64,000 bases of DNA from Mechercharimyces sp. CAU 1602 (lineage in GTDB: Bacteria > Bacillota > Bacilli > Thermoactinomycetales > JANTPT01): assembly GCF_024753565.1 (NCBI RefSeq), contig NZ_JANTPT010000004.1, forward strand, positions 95,132 to 159,131. Direction: 5' to 3'. Under the pieces are notes generated by a model. That model ran no database searches, had not been told where the DNA came from, and saw only the letters and a program-made list of their open reading frames with translations. The position numbers were made by a program, and so were the translations under genes. This document shows positions 22,666 through 30,427 of this stretch, one piece after another (position 1 is the stretch's first letter; every line of letters begins with the position of its first letter).

Positions 22666-23235
22666 TTATTTTACACGAGCGCCTTGTAATTGTTCTTTCC
22701 AGAGAGCATTTAATTGAACAGCACCCGCTTGTGCACGTGCATCTTGTCTAATATCACCTGGCTTACTTCCTTGACCGAGAAGGTAGCCAGCAAAAGTGAT
22801 GCCCATGAAGTCGCATATGTATTGGAACTGTTGAATCATAGGAAGTCCTTTAATATGCGGATTATCTCCACCGACGGCAATTACATACGCTGTTTTTTCT
22901 CCTAAACGCTCACGAAAGCCAGGGTACCTGTTATCCCGCATGGTTTGCGACCAACGGTCAATAAAGTTTTTCATGATACCAGACATGCTATACCAATAAA
23001 TCGGGGTAGCAAACACGATGATATCGTGGGGAAGGAGACGGTCGATAATGGTATCATAATCGTCATCAATAGGGTCAAAGCCTCCGCGTTCATGACGTTG
23101 ATCTTTAATAGGAGCGATAGAAAACTGGGAAAGGTTTATTCTTTCCACTTCTAAACCTGAAAGCGTTTGTTCTGTTAAGCTTTCTGTGTTTCCATTGGGA
23201 CGGGTTCCACCGTAGAGGACAATCATAGAAGTCAC
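22666..23235 (-). CDS. Flavodoxin-like NAD(P)H-dependent oxidoreductase
   Basis: 189 residues. Flavodoxin-fold FMN reductase family. The N-terminal phosphate loop is LYGGTRPNGNTESLTEQ (about residues 7-23), the second FMN loop is VFATPIYWYSMSGIMKNFIDRW (shown in parts ATPIYWYSMSG, about 76-86), and a third is VIAVGGDNP near residue 118. The physiological substrate is not known; relatives reduce quinones, FMN or chromate. It starts with GTG at 23235, 7 nt after AGGAGGG; an ATG three codons in is too far. It is a single-gene unit between the repeat zone and tRNA-Ser. Confidence 0.85.
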   Translation of the reverse strand: MTSMIVLYGGTRPNGNTESLTEQTLSGLEVERINLSQFSIAPIKDQRHERGGFDPIDDDYDTIIDRLLPHDIIVFATPIYWYSMSGIMKNFIDRWSQTMRDNRYPGFRERLGEKTAYVIAVGGDNPHIKGLPMIQQFQYICDFMGITFAGYLLGQGSKPGDIRQDARAQAGAVQLNALWKEQLQGARVK

Positions 23236-23306
23236 AAATGTTCCCTCCTTCGTATCAGAATGAGGAAATCATATCATATGGGACAGGCGACTGTCACTAG
23301 AGGGGG

Positions 23307-23335
23307 TTGACTTTCATACGCTGCTTCCGTATAAT
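23307..23335 (+). promoter_or_regulatory. tRNA-Ser(UGA) promoter
   Basis: TTGACT (23307-23312), 17-nt spacer, TATAAT (23330-23335), 22 nt before the tRNA. Confidence 0.85.
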
Positions 23336-23357
23336 ATCTAATTAGGTTGTCTACTTT

Positions 23358-23447
23358 GGAGAGGTGGTCGAGAGGTTTAAGGCAGCGGTCTTGAAAACCG
23401 CCGAGGGTTCACGCCCTCCGTGGGTTCGAATCCCACCCTCTCCGCCA
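23358..23447 (+). tRNA. tRNA-Ser(UGA)
   Basis: 90 nt with encoded CCA. Acceptor GGAGAGG pairs with CCTCTCC, discriminator G. The anticodon loop is CTTGAAA, anticodon TGA at 23392-23394. The long variable arm (CGAGGGTTCACGCCCTCCG) is typical of serine tRNA. Its last 46 nt plus two bases recur at 26637-26684. Confidence 0.97.
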
Positions 23448-23449
23448 AA
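23402..23449 (+). repeat. Candidate attachment-site core within tRNA-Ser (left copy)
   Basis: 48 bp identical to 26637-26684: the variable arm, T arm, acceptor 3' strand and CCA of tRNA-Ser plus AA. Direct repeat of a tRNA 3' end bounding a 3.2-kb insert, as left by site-specific integration. Confidence 0.8.
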
Positions 23450-23472
23450 GATTTGCTGGAAAGAGAGAAAGC

Positions 23473-23508
23473 GCTCTAATCGCGAGAATGCGATGGGGGC
23501 GTTTTTTT
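23473..23508 (+). terminator. Terminator after tRNA-Ser(UGA)
   Basis: GCTCTAATCGC pairs with GCGATGGGGGC (one mismatch, two G-U) around GAGAAT, then GTTTTTTT. Confidence 0.7.
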
Positions 23509-23680
23509 GAGTGAGAATAATTAAAAATATATGTAAAAATCGACTGGGAATTTGGGATGATGAATTACTGGAAAAGCTCAGAATGAGGAGGCAAAAAAGT
23601 TACTGATCGTATAATATATACTTAAAATAAAGATTATTGCCTGGGACGAATGCATTATTCGAAGAGGTGAATGTATATTT

Positions 23681-24097
23681 ATGAGCCAACTTAAATTTAA
23701 TCCAAAGAGAGATGTATCTGCATATTTATTAGTTTGGGGACCAATGATACTTGTGCCTGTAAGTCTATTTTTTTTGATTGCGTTTAAAGAGGCCCTCGTA
23801 GGTACTTTAATATTTTTATCTTTAGCCAGTATTAACATTTGGTTTTGGGTTAGGACATATTATCTAATCTCAGAAGATGCTCTTGAGATTAGAAATGGAC
23901 CAATTCGAAAAAAGATTTTTTACACAGATATTCAAGAAGTTAGAAGGACAAAAAGCATGTCTGCTAATCCTGCATATTCAGTTAATAGAATACAAATAAT
24001 ACACACTAAAGGGGCGGTAAGTATATCTCCGAACCAACTGGGTGAGTTTATAGAAATTATACAGGAAAAAAATTGTGATATAGAAATTAATCTCTAG
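23681..24097 (+). CDS. PH-domain-like membrane protein (YyaB-like), copy 1
   Basis: 138 residues. Two membrane segments at the N-terminus (about residues 15-33 and 38-58, LVWGPMILVPVSLFFLIAF and the segment ending INIWFWVRTYYLI) followed by a compact beta-rich domain: LEIRNGPIRKKIFYTDIQEV, the segment SMSANPAYSVNRIQIIHTKG and VSISPNQLGEFIEIIQ. This matches bacterial PH-like domains of the YyaB type. Role unknown. AT-rich compared with the core genes. GAGGTG lies about 11 nt before the ATG. Paralogue of the next gene, 24 nt away. Confidence 0.75.
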   Translation: MSQLKFNPKRDVSAYLLVWGPMILVPVSLFFLIAFKEALVGTLIFLSLASINIWFWVRTYYLISEDALEIRNGPIRKKIFYTDIQEVRRTKSMSANPAYSVNRIQIIHTKGAVSISPNQLGEFIEIIQEKNCDIEINL

Positions 24098-24121
24098 CTT
24101 GGATAGAGGGGGTGAAGGGTG

Positions 24122-24535
24122 ATGAAGCGATTTACTCCAAAGAAAGATATCTTCTCTTATTTTATTGTGGGTGTAATGTTACCATTGAATATTCTGATTC
24201 TATTTTATTCCTTTAAAGATAACAATTTTGTTCCTTATATAGTGTCTCTTGGTCCAATAAATATACTATTCACTTGGTTGTGGTTTGGTACCTTTTATGA
24301 AATTAGGGAGGATCACCTCTTTATTAGAGGTGGGCCGCTTAGATGGAAGATTCCCTACGGGTCGATTGATAGGGTAATGAAAATAAAAAGCATTTTTGCT
24401 AGCCCAGCGTCCCTTTCTTATGAAAAAATAGAGGTTCTACATAAGGAAGGTGTTATCCTCATATCCCCAAAAAGGGAACAGGAATTTATTAAGAAACTGG
24501 TTGAAAAAAACAAAAATATTCAAGTAGATATCTGA
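24122..24535 (+). CDS. PH-domain-like membrane protein (YyaB-like), copy 2
   Basis: 137 residues, same layout as its neighbour: start KRFTPKKDIFSYF parallels LKFNPKRDVSAYL, two membrane segments, then LFIRGGPLRWKIPYGSIDRV, KIKSIFASPASLSYEKIEVL and a terminal helix EFIKKLVEKNKNIQVDI. Alignment over the whole length suggests a local gene duplication that has diverged a good deal. The ATG at 24122 has GAGGGGG 9 nt upstream. Function unknown; possibly cotranscribed with copy 1. Confidence 0.75.
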   Translation: MKRFTPKKDIFSYFIVGVMLPLNILILFYSFKDNNFVPYIVSLGPINILFTWLWFGTFYEIREDHLFIRGGPLRWKIPYGSIDRVMKIKSIFASPASLSYEKIEVLHKEGVILISPKREQEFIKKLVEKNKNIQVDI

Positions 24536-24597
24536 CCTAGTTATGCTTCTTTATATTTAATAATATGATGAAAGTATGTGAGTTTACTCTCAATGTT

Positions 24598-24684
24598 TGT
24601 GAGGTGGTCGAGAGGTTTAAGGCAGCGATCTTGAAAACCGCCCAGGGTTCACGCCCGTGGGTTCGAATCCCACCCTCTCCGCCG
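24598..24684 (+). pseudogene. Decayed tRNA-Ser copy
   Basis: Nearly the whole tRNA-Ser(UGA) sequence again, but the 5' acceptor strand reads TGTGAGG instead of GGAGAGG (two mismatches with CCTCTCC), the anticodon stem has an A-C mismatch (GCGAT versus ACCGC), the variable arm has lost two bases and the terminal CCA is CCG. Unlikely to give a working tRNA. It lies between the PH-domain pair and the glycosylase pair, splitting the island. Confidence 0.9.
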
Positions 24685-24834
24685 AGGTGCTTTGATGAGC
24701 TACATGGGGATTATTTTGAGGGAGAAAAGGAAAACAGCATTAATTGTGGGTAACGCATCAGGCATGTAAGACGCGGATTCATTAGTTGAGATTGCTAATG
24801 TTAGTATTGGCTTTAGAAGAGAGGATGTTACATA

Positions 24835-25626
24835 GTGACTAAAGCTATAGTATATACGTCTTTTGACGGAGATAATATGCTCTATATTGATATGTTTAGA
24901 GATTTTGTTATTATGAAAGGAAGAATATCTTTAAATCCTACACATGCATTAGGATATTATGTGTCGACAGTGGAGCATAACAACAATAAAAAGAATGCTA
25001 TGCAGGATTGTTGCTCTATCGAGCTACTTTGCGATGAATTTTGGGTTTTTGATGAAGCGGGTTCTGGTGCAATCAATGATTTACCCGAAGGTGTAATACT
25101 AGAGTTGCTGGTCTGGTTGAAAAATAAAAAGAATCCAAGCATTAGGTTTTTGAGCATTGATGCAATAGTGAAGGCTTTAAGCAACCGGGATTTTAGTTAT
25201 GAGGGGGAGCTAAAACGTGTAACTGAAGATTTGATCCAAAAGGAATTAGAGAATATATATTTTAATGACATATTAAAACATTTACCTGACTTTAATGCCT
25301 TGCGAAGGCCGGTGTTTATAGACTTACCTTCCTCAAAATTCAAGTATGTAGATTGGGTTAAAGCTTATACTTTCAGAAAGCAGAGGGTGCCTATAGTGCC
25401 GCAAAGTATTATTCCATTTAGTGTGTATCAAGTACTAGGGAAGACCGAACAATACATCAATGATATAACAGTTTTATTAGAACGTGTGAACGACAAATGG
25501 ATAGTAAGGGAATTTGATGAGGCTTCCGAGGAATTTCAAACTATTACGTACAAAGAAGTAGGTATTCCGAAATATCGCAATTCCAAAGAGTGGGCCCTAA
25601 CTAGTAGGGAATTAGAGAGGAGGTAG
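24835..25626 (+). CDS. Uncharacterised protein with a possible nucleoside deoxyribosyltransferase-like N-terminal domain
   Basis: 263 residues, GTG start with AGAGGA 9-10 nt upstream. Residues 1-105 resemble the Rossmann-like deoxyribosyltransferase fold: start AIVYTSFDGDNMLYIDMFRD, PTHALGYYV, then CDEFWVFDEAGSGAINDLPE followed by an alpha/beta hairpin. The match is by pattern only. Residues 130-263 are not recognised. It ends ELERR-stop, and the last two codons form AGGAGG, which serves as ribosome site for the DNA glycosylase gene that follows, so the two are translationally linked. Catalytic role unproven. Confidence 0.55.
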   Translation: MTKAIVYTSFDGDNMLYIDMFRDFVIMKGRISLNPTHALGYYVSTVEHNNNKKNAMQDCCSIELLCDEFWVFDEAGSGAINDLPEGVILELLVWLKNKKNPSIRFLSIDAIVKALSNRDFSYEGELKRVTEDLIQKELENIYFNDILKHLPDFNALRRPVFIDLPSSKFKYVDWVKAYTFRKQRVPIVPQSIIPFSVYQVLGKTEQYINDITVLLERVNDKWIVREFDEASEEFQTITYKEVGIPKYRNSKEWALTSRELERR

Positions 25627-25631
25627 GTTTA

Positions 25632-26561
25632 ATTAGTATTTACATATATCCTTCAGCACCGTATGATTTTTATAAAACTCTACTTTGTTTGGATTCAATG
25701 AAAAAGAACCCGTTTGCAAAAATAGACATAGACGAGGTTTCACTTACCCGAAGTATTGTAATTGATGAACAAGCTTTAATTGTGACCATTAGGAGCATCG
25801 GGGACATTGAGAGTCCTAAACTGGTAGTAGAAGTGTTATCAGATGTTCTGCTTTCAAACAGCTCTCAGGAAAAGCTTAGGGAGCTAATTGGCTTTATGTT
25901 TGATGCGGATGCCGATATTGAATCTTTTAATGAAATGGCCTCAAAGCATAATTTAGTAACATTAATGCAAGCTCTAACGGGGCTTAGAATCGTTAAAGAT
26001 CCTACAGTATTTGAATCTATTATTAAAACAATAGCTGGGCAACAAGTTTCTGTAACAATGGCGGGGAAGCTTATACAAAAAATGTGTGAAAACTACGGAG
26101 AGAAAGTTATGCATAATGGGGTGAGTTATTATCTCCCCCCGTCTTCAGATATGATTAGTAAATTACATGAGCAGGACTTACGTGAACTAGGATTTCCGTT
26201 GGTGAGAGCGAGGACGTTGATAGAGTGCGCTAAGTTGGATTTAGCTGGATATTTTAATAATCTAGAAAATTTATCTGAGATTGAGTTAGAAAAAACATTG
26301 TGCGCGATTAAAGGCATCGGGCCTTGGACAGCTCAGATGATAATGTTGTTAGGATTAGGGAAAAACCAAATTGTTCCTTGGGCGGATAAGGGGCTTCACA
26401 GGGCAATAGAAGTATATTTTTCTCTAACTAAAGGATCTGTTACTACTCAGGCAGATGTGGAACGCTACTTTCAAATGCTACAGGGGCCTAGAAGTTATAT
26501 AACATATTTTCTATGGGAAAACATGATGAATTATCGAGTTACACAAGATAGTGACCTCTGA
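25632..26561 (+). CDS. AlkA-family DNA glycosylase (HhH-GPD), apparent ATT start
   Basis: 309 residues if started at ATT 25632; 290 if started at the first ordinary start, TTG 25689. Excises damaged bases in this family. The HhH-GPD core is clear: IAGQQVSVTMAGKLIQKM (about residue 137), the hairpin LCAIKGIGPWTAQMIMLLGL, then IVPWADKGLHRAI carrying the catalytic Asp. Bases 25632-25688 encode SIYIYPSAPYDFYKTLLCL, which fits the family N-terminal domain, so translation must begin upstream of TTG. No ATG, GTG or TTG is available there; ATT at 25632 sits 8 nt after a perfect AGGAGG. The stop of the upstream gene (25624-25626) lies between them. Confidence 0.8.
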   Translation: MSIYIYPSAPYDFYKTLLCLDSMKKNPFAKIDIDEVSLTRSIVIDEQALIVTIRSIGDIESPKLVVEVLSDVLLSNSSQEKLRELIGFMFDADADIESFNEMASKHNLVTLMQALTGLRIVKDPTVFESIIKTIAGQQVSVTMAGKLIQKMCENYGEKVMHNGVSYYLPPSSDMISKLHEQDLRELGFPLVRARTLIECAKLDLAGYFNNLENLSEIELEKTLCAIKGIGPWTAQMIMLLGLGKNQIVPWADKGLHRAIEVYFSLTKGSVTTQADVERYFQMLQGPRSYITYFLWENMMNYRVTQDSDL

Positions 26562-26636
26562 GATAGTTAGTGAATAGATATTTTAGAGAGGTTCCCTCTA
26601 GGATTATAGTGAAGATAAGAAACAAATGGAGTTTGA

Positions 26637-26684
26637 CGAGGGTTCACGCCCTCCGTGGGTTCGAATCCCACCCTCTCCGCCAAA
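26637..26684 (+). repeat. tRNA-Ser 3' fragment, right end of the island
   Basis: Exact copy of 23402-23449. It contains no 5' half of the tRNA, so it is a fragment, consistent with an attR-type scar or with displacement of the original 3' end. Bases 26562-26636 hold nothing else. Confidence 0.9.
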
Positions 26685-26706
26685 TGAATTAATATTATCG
26701 AACAAG

Positions 26707-26735
26707 AAGCCGTCGGGTTGATCCGACGGCTTTAT
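26707..26735 (+). terminator. Terminator after the tRNA-Ser fragment
   Basis: AAGCCGTCGG pairs perfectly with CCGACGGCTT around GTTGAT, then TATCTATTTAT. Its position 22 nt after the fragment suggests it was the terminator of the original tRNA-Ser gene. Confidence 0.75.
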
Positions 26736-26876
26736 CTATTTATCAACGTTGCCTAACTTATGAAGCAGAGGCTATAATTAATTTACCTAATATTTTGTCT
26801 GAATTTTGACAACCGATAGAAGTGAAAAGAATAGACCTTCCCTACAGAGAAATATGGTTTGAAGGGAGTGATGAGT

Positions 26877-27257
26877 ATGAGTACAGATAAAAAAAAGCAT
26901 AGCGACGTATTTGATGAGATTTATGAGCGATATGAGCAAGAGCATGATTTTAAGAACCTACCAGGTTACGGTCGACCGATCTCCAAAAAAGCGTTGCAAG
27001 GGAGTGTGTTAAACAGTGTGTTGAAAGAAAGCGGTTATAAACCGCCATGGTTGGAATTACAGCATCGGATTCGCGCTGAGTTTACTGAGTTGCTAAGAAT
27101 AGTGGAGGAGGAAGGAGAAGGAAACCAGGAAGTTGAGGAGAAACTGAGGATCCTTAACGAACAGGTAATAAAGTATAATCAGATTTGTCCAGTTCAGATG
27201 CAAAAAAGCGCTATTACACTTATGGAAATGAAATATCAATATAAGGTGTGGGAATAG
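26877..27257 (+). CDS. DUF1992 (DnaJ subfamily C member 28-like) protein
   Basis: 126 residues. The conserved core is DEIYERYEQEHDFKNLPGYG followed by RPISKKA, which marks the DUF1992/DnaJC28-homologue family; no J domain is present. The rest is charged and helical, with a coiled-coil-like segment (about 65-95). Function in bacteria unknown. The ATG at 26877 is 8 nt after GGGAG; upstream in-frame ATG (26871) and TTG (26859) are too close or before the site. First ordinary gene after the tRNA-Ser island. Confidence 0.82.
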   Translation: MSTDKKKHSDVFDEIYERYEQEHDFKNLPGYGRPISKKALQGSVLNSVLKESGYKPPWLELQHRIRAEFTELLRIVEEEGEGNQEVEEKLRILNEQVIKYNQICPVQMQKSAITLMEMKYQYKVWE

Positions 27258-27290
27258 AAAAATGAAAAACAACCTCATGTGTGAGGGAGA

Positions 27291-27325
27291 GGCATGTAAC
27301 GAAGCTTCGTCTACATGTCTTTTTG
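27291..27325 (+). terminator. Terminator before asnB
   Basis: GGCATGTA pairs with TACATGTC around the palindrome ACGAAGCTTCGT, then TTTTT. Confidence 0.8.
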
Positions 27326-27422
27326 CATTATTGTTCGTGATGCACGCACCACCTCTCCCTGTCATACCATGATAGTGGATGCTTGATGACTGGGCAGGTG
27401 CCCGATTGTGGGGGGTTAAAAG

Positions 27423-29264
27423 ATGTGTGGAATAGTGGGTTGGATAGATTGGCAGCATGACATTAGTCAAAAGCGATCTATCATTGAAAAGATGAATGCA
27501 TCACAAATGCATCGAGGACCAGACGCAGAAGGGGTGTGGTTGTCTGCTCACGTTGCGTTGGCACATCGCCGCCTAACCGTAATTGATCCCGAAGGTGGAA
27601 CACAGCCAATGGTACGTAACTTTGGCGGACGTACGTTGGTCATTACCTATAATGGAGAACTATATAATATGCCAGAGTTACAGCAGCAACTTCGGAGTCG
27701 GTATCCTCTGACAAGTCGATCCGATACCGAGTTAATTTTAGCCGCCTATGCGGAGTGGGGACTGGATTGTCCACAATATCTTAATGGGATCTTTGCATTT
27801 GCAATCTGGGATGAGCGAGAGCAACATCTCTTTTTAGCGCGCGATCGCATCGGCGTCAAACCATTGTTTTATAGCGCTACGGGGGAACGCTTTTTATTTG
27901 CTTCGGAGATAAAAGCTCTCCTTACTCATCCAGATGTGGAGCCTGTTTTGGATGAAGAAGGGTTAGCAGAGGTTTTTGCGATGGGACCTGCAAGAACTCC
28001 AGGACATGGAGTTTTTAGTGGGGTGAATGAATTACGTCCAGGCTGGTGGATGAGAGTAGATGCGGATGGTGTGAAAAAGAAACAGTACTGGGTACTAGAA
28101 AGTAAAGACCACTCAGAGGATATAGTGACTACAACGGATCGCGTGCGCTCGCTCGTGAAAGATGCGATTTTGCGGCAATTGGTTTCAGACGTCCCTGTCG
28201 GAACGATGCTATCGGGGGGATTAGATTCAAGCACAATCTCTTCATGCACTGCCGAAGCATTTCGCCGTGCGGGCAAGGAAGTTCTCCACACTTTTTCAGT
28301 TGATTATGTGGATAACGATCGCTATTTTTCAGAGAATGAGTTTCAACCAAACTCAGACGCTCCTTGGGTAGAACGGATGAACGCTTTCCTGGGGAGTAAC
28401 CATCAACGGATTGTGTTAGACACAAACCAATTGGTAGAAAGTTTGGCATGGGCAGCTGATGCGAGAGACTTGCCTGGAATGACAGATGTAGACAGTTCAT
28501 TGCTCCTTTTTTGTCAAGAGATTAAGAAAAGAGCAACCGTTGTATTATCTGGTGAATGTGCAGACGAAGTTTTTGGCGGTTATCCATGGTTTCATCGGGA
28601 GGAGCTGGTGAACGCTCCCACTTTTCCATGGGCGCGATTAACAGGCGAGCGTGCCCGTTTTCTCTCACCTGATGTGAAGAGAATGATTCGTCCTGCTGAC
28701 TATGTAGATGCTCGCTATCAAGAAGCTTTAGCAGAAGTACCGCAAAGGGAAGGGGAATCAGCCGTAGAGAAACGGATGAGGGAAATTTCTTATATAAATT
28801 TGACTCGTTGGATGCCGACTTTGTTGGATCGTAAAGATCGGATGAGCATGGCAGTCGGGTTGGAAGTGCGGGTTCCGTTTTGTGATCATCACCTCGTTGA
28901 ATATGTATGGAATGTTCCATGGGAGATGAAGGCAATCGATGGTCAGGCAAAAGGACTTTTGCGCCGGGCTGTTACGGGATTATTGCCTGAAGATGTACGC
29001 ACTCGAAAGAAAAGTCCGTTTCCTAAGACGCATAACCCGGCTTATCTAGAAGCTGTGCGCACACAGATGGTAGAGATTTTAAAAGATAAAACCTCTCCTC
29101 TGCTGCCATTGGTTAATAGTGAGGAGATTCGTCGTTTCGCTGCTTCAAACTTAAGCAATGTTCACCTACCTTGGTTTGGACAGCTAATGAATGTTCCGCA
29201 GTTGTTTGCTTATTTTATTCAAATAGATCATTGGATGCGGAAGTGGGGGATAAGAATAAAATAA
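27423..29264 (+). CDS. asnB: Asparagine synthetase (glutamine-hydrolysing), AsnO-like
   Basis: 613 residues. Makes asparagine from aspartate, ATP and glutamine. The N-terminal class II glutaminase starts MCGIVGWID (nucleophile Cys2) and has RGPDAEG and the YNGELYN loop. The synthetase domain has the PP-loop LSGGLDSSTISS (about residue 262) and SGECADEVFGGY. The length and a nonstandard stretch near residue 300 resemble the sporulation-linked AsnO of B. subtilis (614 residues), but which paralogue it is cannot be decided here. ATG follows GGGGGG by 7 nt. Confidence 0.93.
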   Translation: MCGIVGWIDWQHDISQKRSIIEKMNASQMHRGPDAEGVWLSAHVALAHRRLTVIDPEGGTQPMVRNFGGRTLVITYNGELYNMPELQQQLRSRYPLTSRSDTELILAAYAEWGLDCPQYLNGIFAFAIWDEREQHLFLARDRIGVKPLFYSATGERFLFASEIKALLTHPDVEPVLDEEGLAEVFAMGPARTPGHGVFSGVNELRPGWWMRVDADGVKKKQYWVLESKDHSEDIVTTTDRVRSLVKDAILRQLVSDVPVGTMLSGGLDSSTISSCTAEAFRRAGKEVLHTFSVDYVDNDRYFSENEFQPNSDAPWVERMNAFLGSNHQRIVLDTNQLVESLAWAADARDLPGMTDVDSSLLLFCQEIKKRATVVLSGECADEVFGGYPWFHREELVNAPTFPWARLTGERARFLSPDVKRMIRPADYVDARYQEALAEVPQREGESAVEKRMREISYINLTRWMPTLLDRKDRMSMAVGLEVRVPFCDHHLVEYVWNVPWEMKAIDGQAKGLLRRAVTGLLPEDVRTRKKSPFPKTHNPAYLEAVRTQMVEILKDKTSPLLPLVNSEEIRRFAASNLSNVHLPWFGQLMNVPQLFAYFIQIDHWMRKWGIRIK

Positions 29265-29299
29265 TCTTAAAAAAAATCCCTCCAATTTTGTCGAAGAGC

Positions 29300-29328
29300 T
29301 TGGGAAAGTAGAACTTATGTTCTATAAT
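29300..29328 (+). promoter_or_regulatory. Promoter of the 43-residue small gene
   Basis: TTGGGA (29300-29305), 17-nt spacer, TATAAT (29323-29328), 33 nt before the ATG. Confidence 0.65.
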
Positions 29329-29361
29329 AAGTGTATGCTCTTCACAATAGGAGGGATTGAG

Positions 29362-29493
29362 ATGGAGCGTTGGATTCAACTACTGGTCGCACTCCTGTCT
29401 CTGTTGCGCGTATTACTAGAACTACCGGATCGCATTCGTTGGCGAGGGCGCAATAAAGGAAACGGATACAGAAAGAACAGACGCAAAAAGTAA
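29362..29493 (+). CDS. Small protein with hydrophobic N-terminus and basic tail
   Basis: 43 residues, read directly: starts MERWIQLLVALLSLLRVLLE, then a basic tail ending NRRKK. ATG is 6 nt after GGAGGG, and a promoter lies just upstream, so it is very likely expressed. The N-terminal 20 residues could form an amphipathic or membrane-bound helix. Family not recognised. It has its own unit: after the stop a G/A-rich arm (about 29544-29557) and a pyrimidine arm (29577-29593) could form a terminator. Confidence 0.6.
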   Translation: MERWIQLLVALLSLLRVLLELPDRIRWRGRNKGNGYRKNRRKK

Positions 29494-29618
29494 GTATATT
29501 TAATTATATGAAGGTGCTGTAAAAACGGAAAAAAGGTAAGAAGTGGAGAGAAGGGAGGAGCTGTAGCAGTTAGTTCCTTCTCTTCTTTCCATTTTGGTCA
29601 CTGTGATAGTGACATTGA

Positions 29619-29647
29619 TTGTACCAGTTTGAAGGGCGTGATATAAT
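29619..29647 (+). promoter_or_regulatory. tRNA-Arg(CCU) promoter
   Basis: TTGTAC (29619-29624), 17-nt spacer, TATAAT (29642-29647), 14 nt before the tRNA. Confidence 0.75.
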
Positions 29648-29661
29648 GGAAGGGAGCTTGT

Positions 29662-29737
29662 GCGCCCGTAGCTCAGGGGATAGAGCAGTGGTTTCCTAAA
29701 CCGCGTGTCGGAGGTTCGAATCCTCTCGGGTGCGCCA
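29662..29737 (+). tRNA. tRNA-Arg(CCU)
   Basis: 76 nt with encoded CCA. Acceptor GCGCCCG pairs with CGGGTGC (one G-U). Anticodon loop TTCCTAA, anticodon CCT at 29695-29697. D and T arms are normal. Confidence 0.97.
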
Positions 29738-29747
29738 TATTGATCCG

Positions 29748-29776
29748 CTTCGATCCCTATGGGTCGAAGTTTTTTT
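29748..29776 (+). terminator. Terminator after tRNA-Arg
   Basis: CTTCGATCCC pairs with GGGTCGAAG (one bulged T) around TAT, then TTTTTTT. Confidence 0.85.
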
Positions 29777-29813
29777 ATAGTTAAATGAATGCTAGTGAGA
29801 GGGAGGAATCAGT

Positions 29814-30410
29814 ATGAGCCATGAAACCATTGAACAAATATATATAGCAGCGGTCGAGGTTTTTGCCGAGAGTGGTTTTGATCAAGCGAAGATGGATGTG
29901 ATCGCTAAGCGAGCAGGAGTAGCTAAGGGTACCATTTATTATCACTTCACGAGTAAAGAAGAATTGTTTGTCGCCATGATGGATCAGGGTTTAGAAGCAT
30001 TAACCGATCGTGTGCGCAGACGCATTGCGTCTAAGCCAAGTGCACGTATGAAAATAGAGAAGCTAATATATACACAGATAGAGTTCTTCTTTGAACACAA
30101 TAAGTTTGCACGTTTATTGTTAAGTGAGGTATGGGGTTCGGCAAAACGCCAACATGATTTTCGGATGCATATCCGCGAATACGTGGCATTAATTGAAGAA
30201 GTGTTGATTCTAGGGATTGAAGATCGTTCTTTTAAAAAGTTGAATACAGTGGAAACGTCCTTCTCCATTTTTGGTGCCATCAGCGTAGCTGTTCTGCAAG
30301 AACTATTAAAACAGCCACAACGAGGAGCTGAAGTATGGATGAATGAAGCAGCTCCACGACTGGTGGAAACATTAGAAACACTTATTCTTTCAGGTATTGA
30401 AACAAAGTAG
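29814..30410 (+). CDS. TetR-family repressor of the adjacent yhgE gene
   Basis: 198 residues. N-terminal helix-turn-helix: MDVIAKRAGVAKGTIYYHFT, followed by SKEELFVAMMDQG, which is classic TetR. The C-terminal ligand domain (50-198) is divergent as usual. GGGAGGAATCAGT precedes the ATG. It is followed at once by a promoter with a palindromic operator and yhgE. The pairing of TetR and YhgE/Pip is common in Bacillota, and the repressor most likely controls that gene in response to an unknown compound. Confidence 0.9.
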   Translation: MSHETIEQIYIAAVEVFAESGFDQAKMDVIAKRAGVAKGTIYYHFTSKEELFVAMMDQGLEALTDRVRRRIASKPSARMKIEKLIYTQIEFFFEHNKFARLLLSEVWGSAKRQHDFRMHIREYVALIEEVLILGIEDRSFKKLNTVETSFSIFGAISVAVLQELLKQPQRGAEVWMNEAAPRLVETLETLILSGIETK

Positions 30411-30427
30411 ACAGCAAGGGAAAAGGA

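Noticed and set aside
24565..24753. Open frame of 62 codons
   Set aside because: It runs straight through the decayed tRNA-Ser copy and has no ribosome site.
28305..28313. DnaA-box sequences in asnB and in znuC (near 33996)
   Set aside because: Isolated, far from oriC, and explained by Val-Asp-Asn codons.
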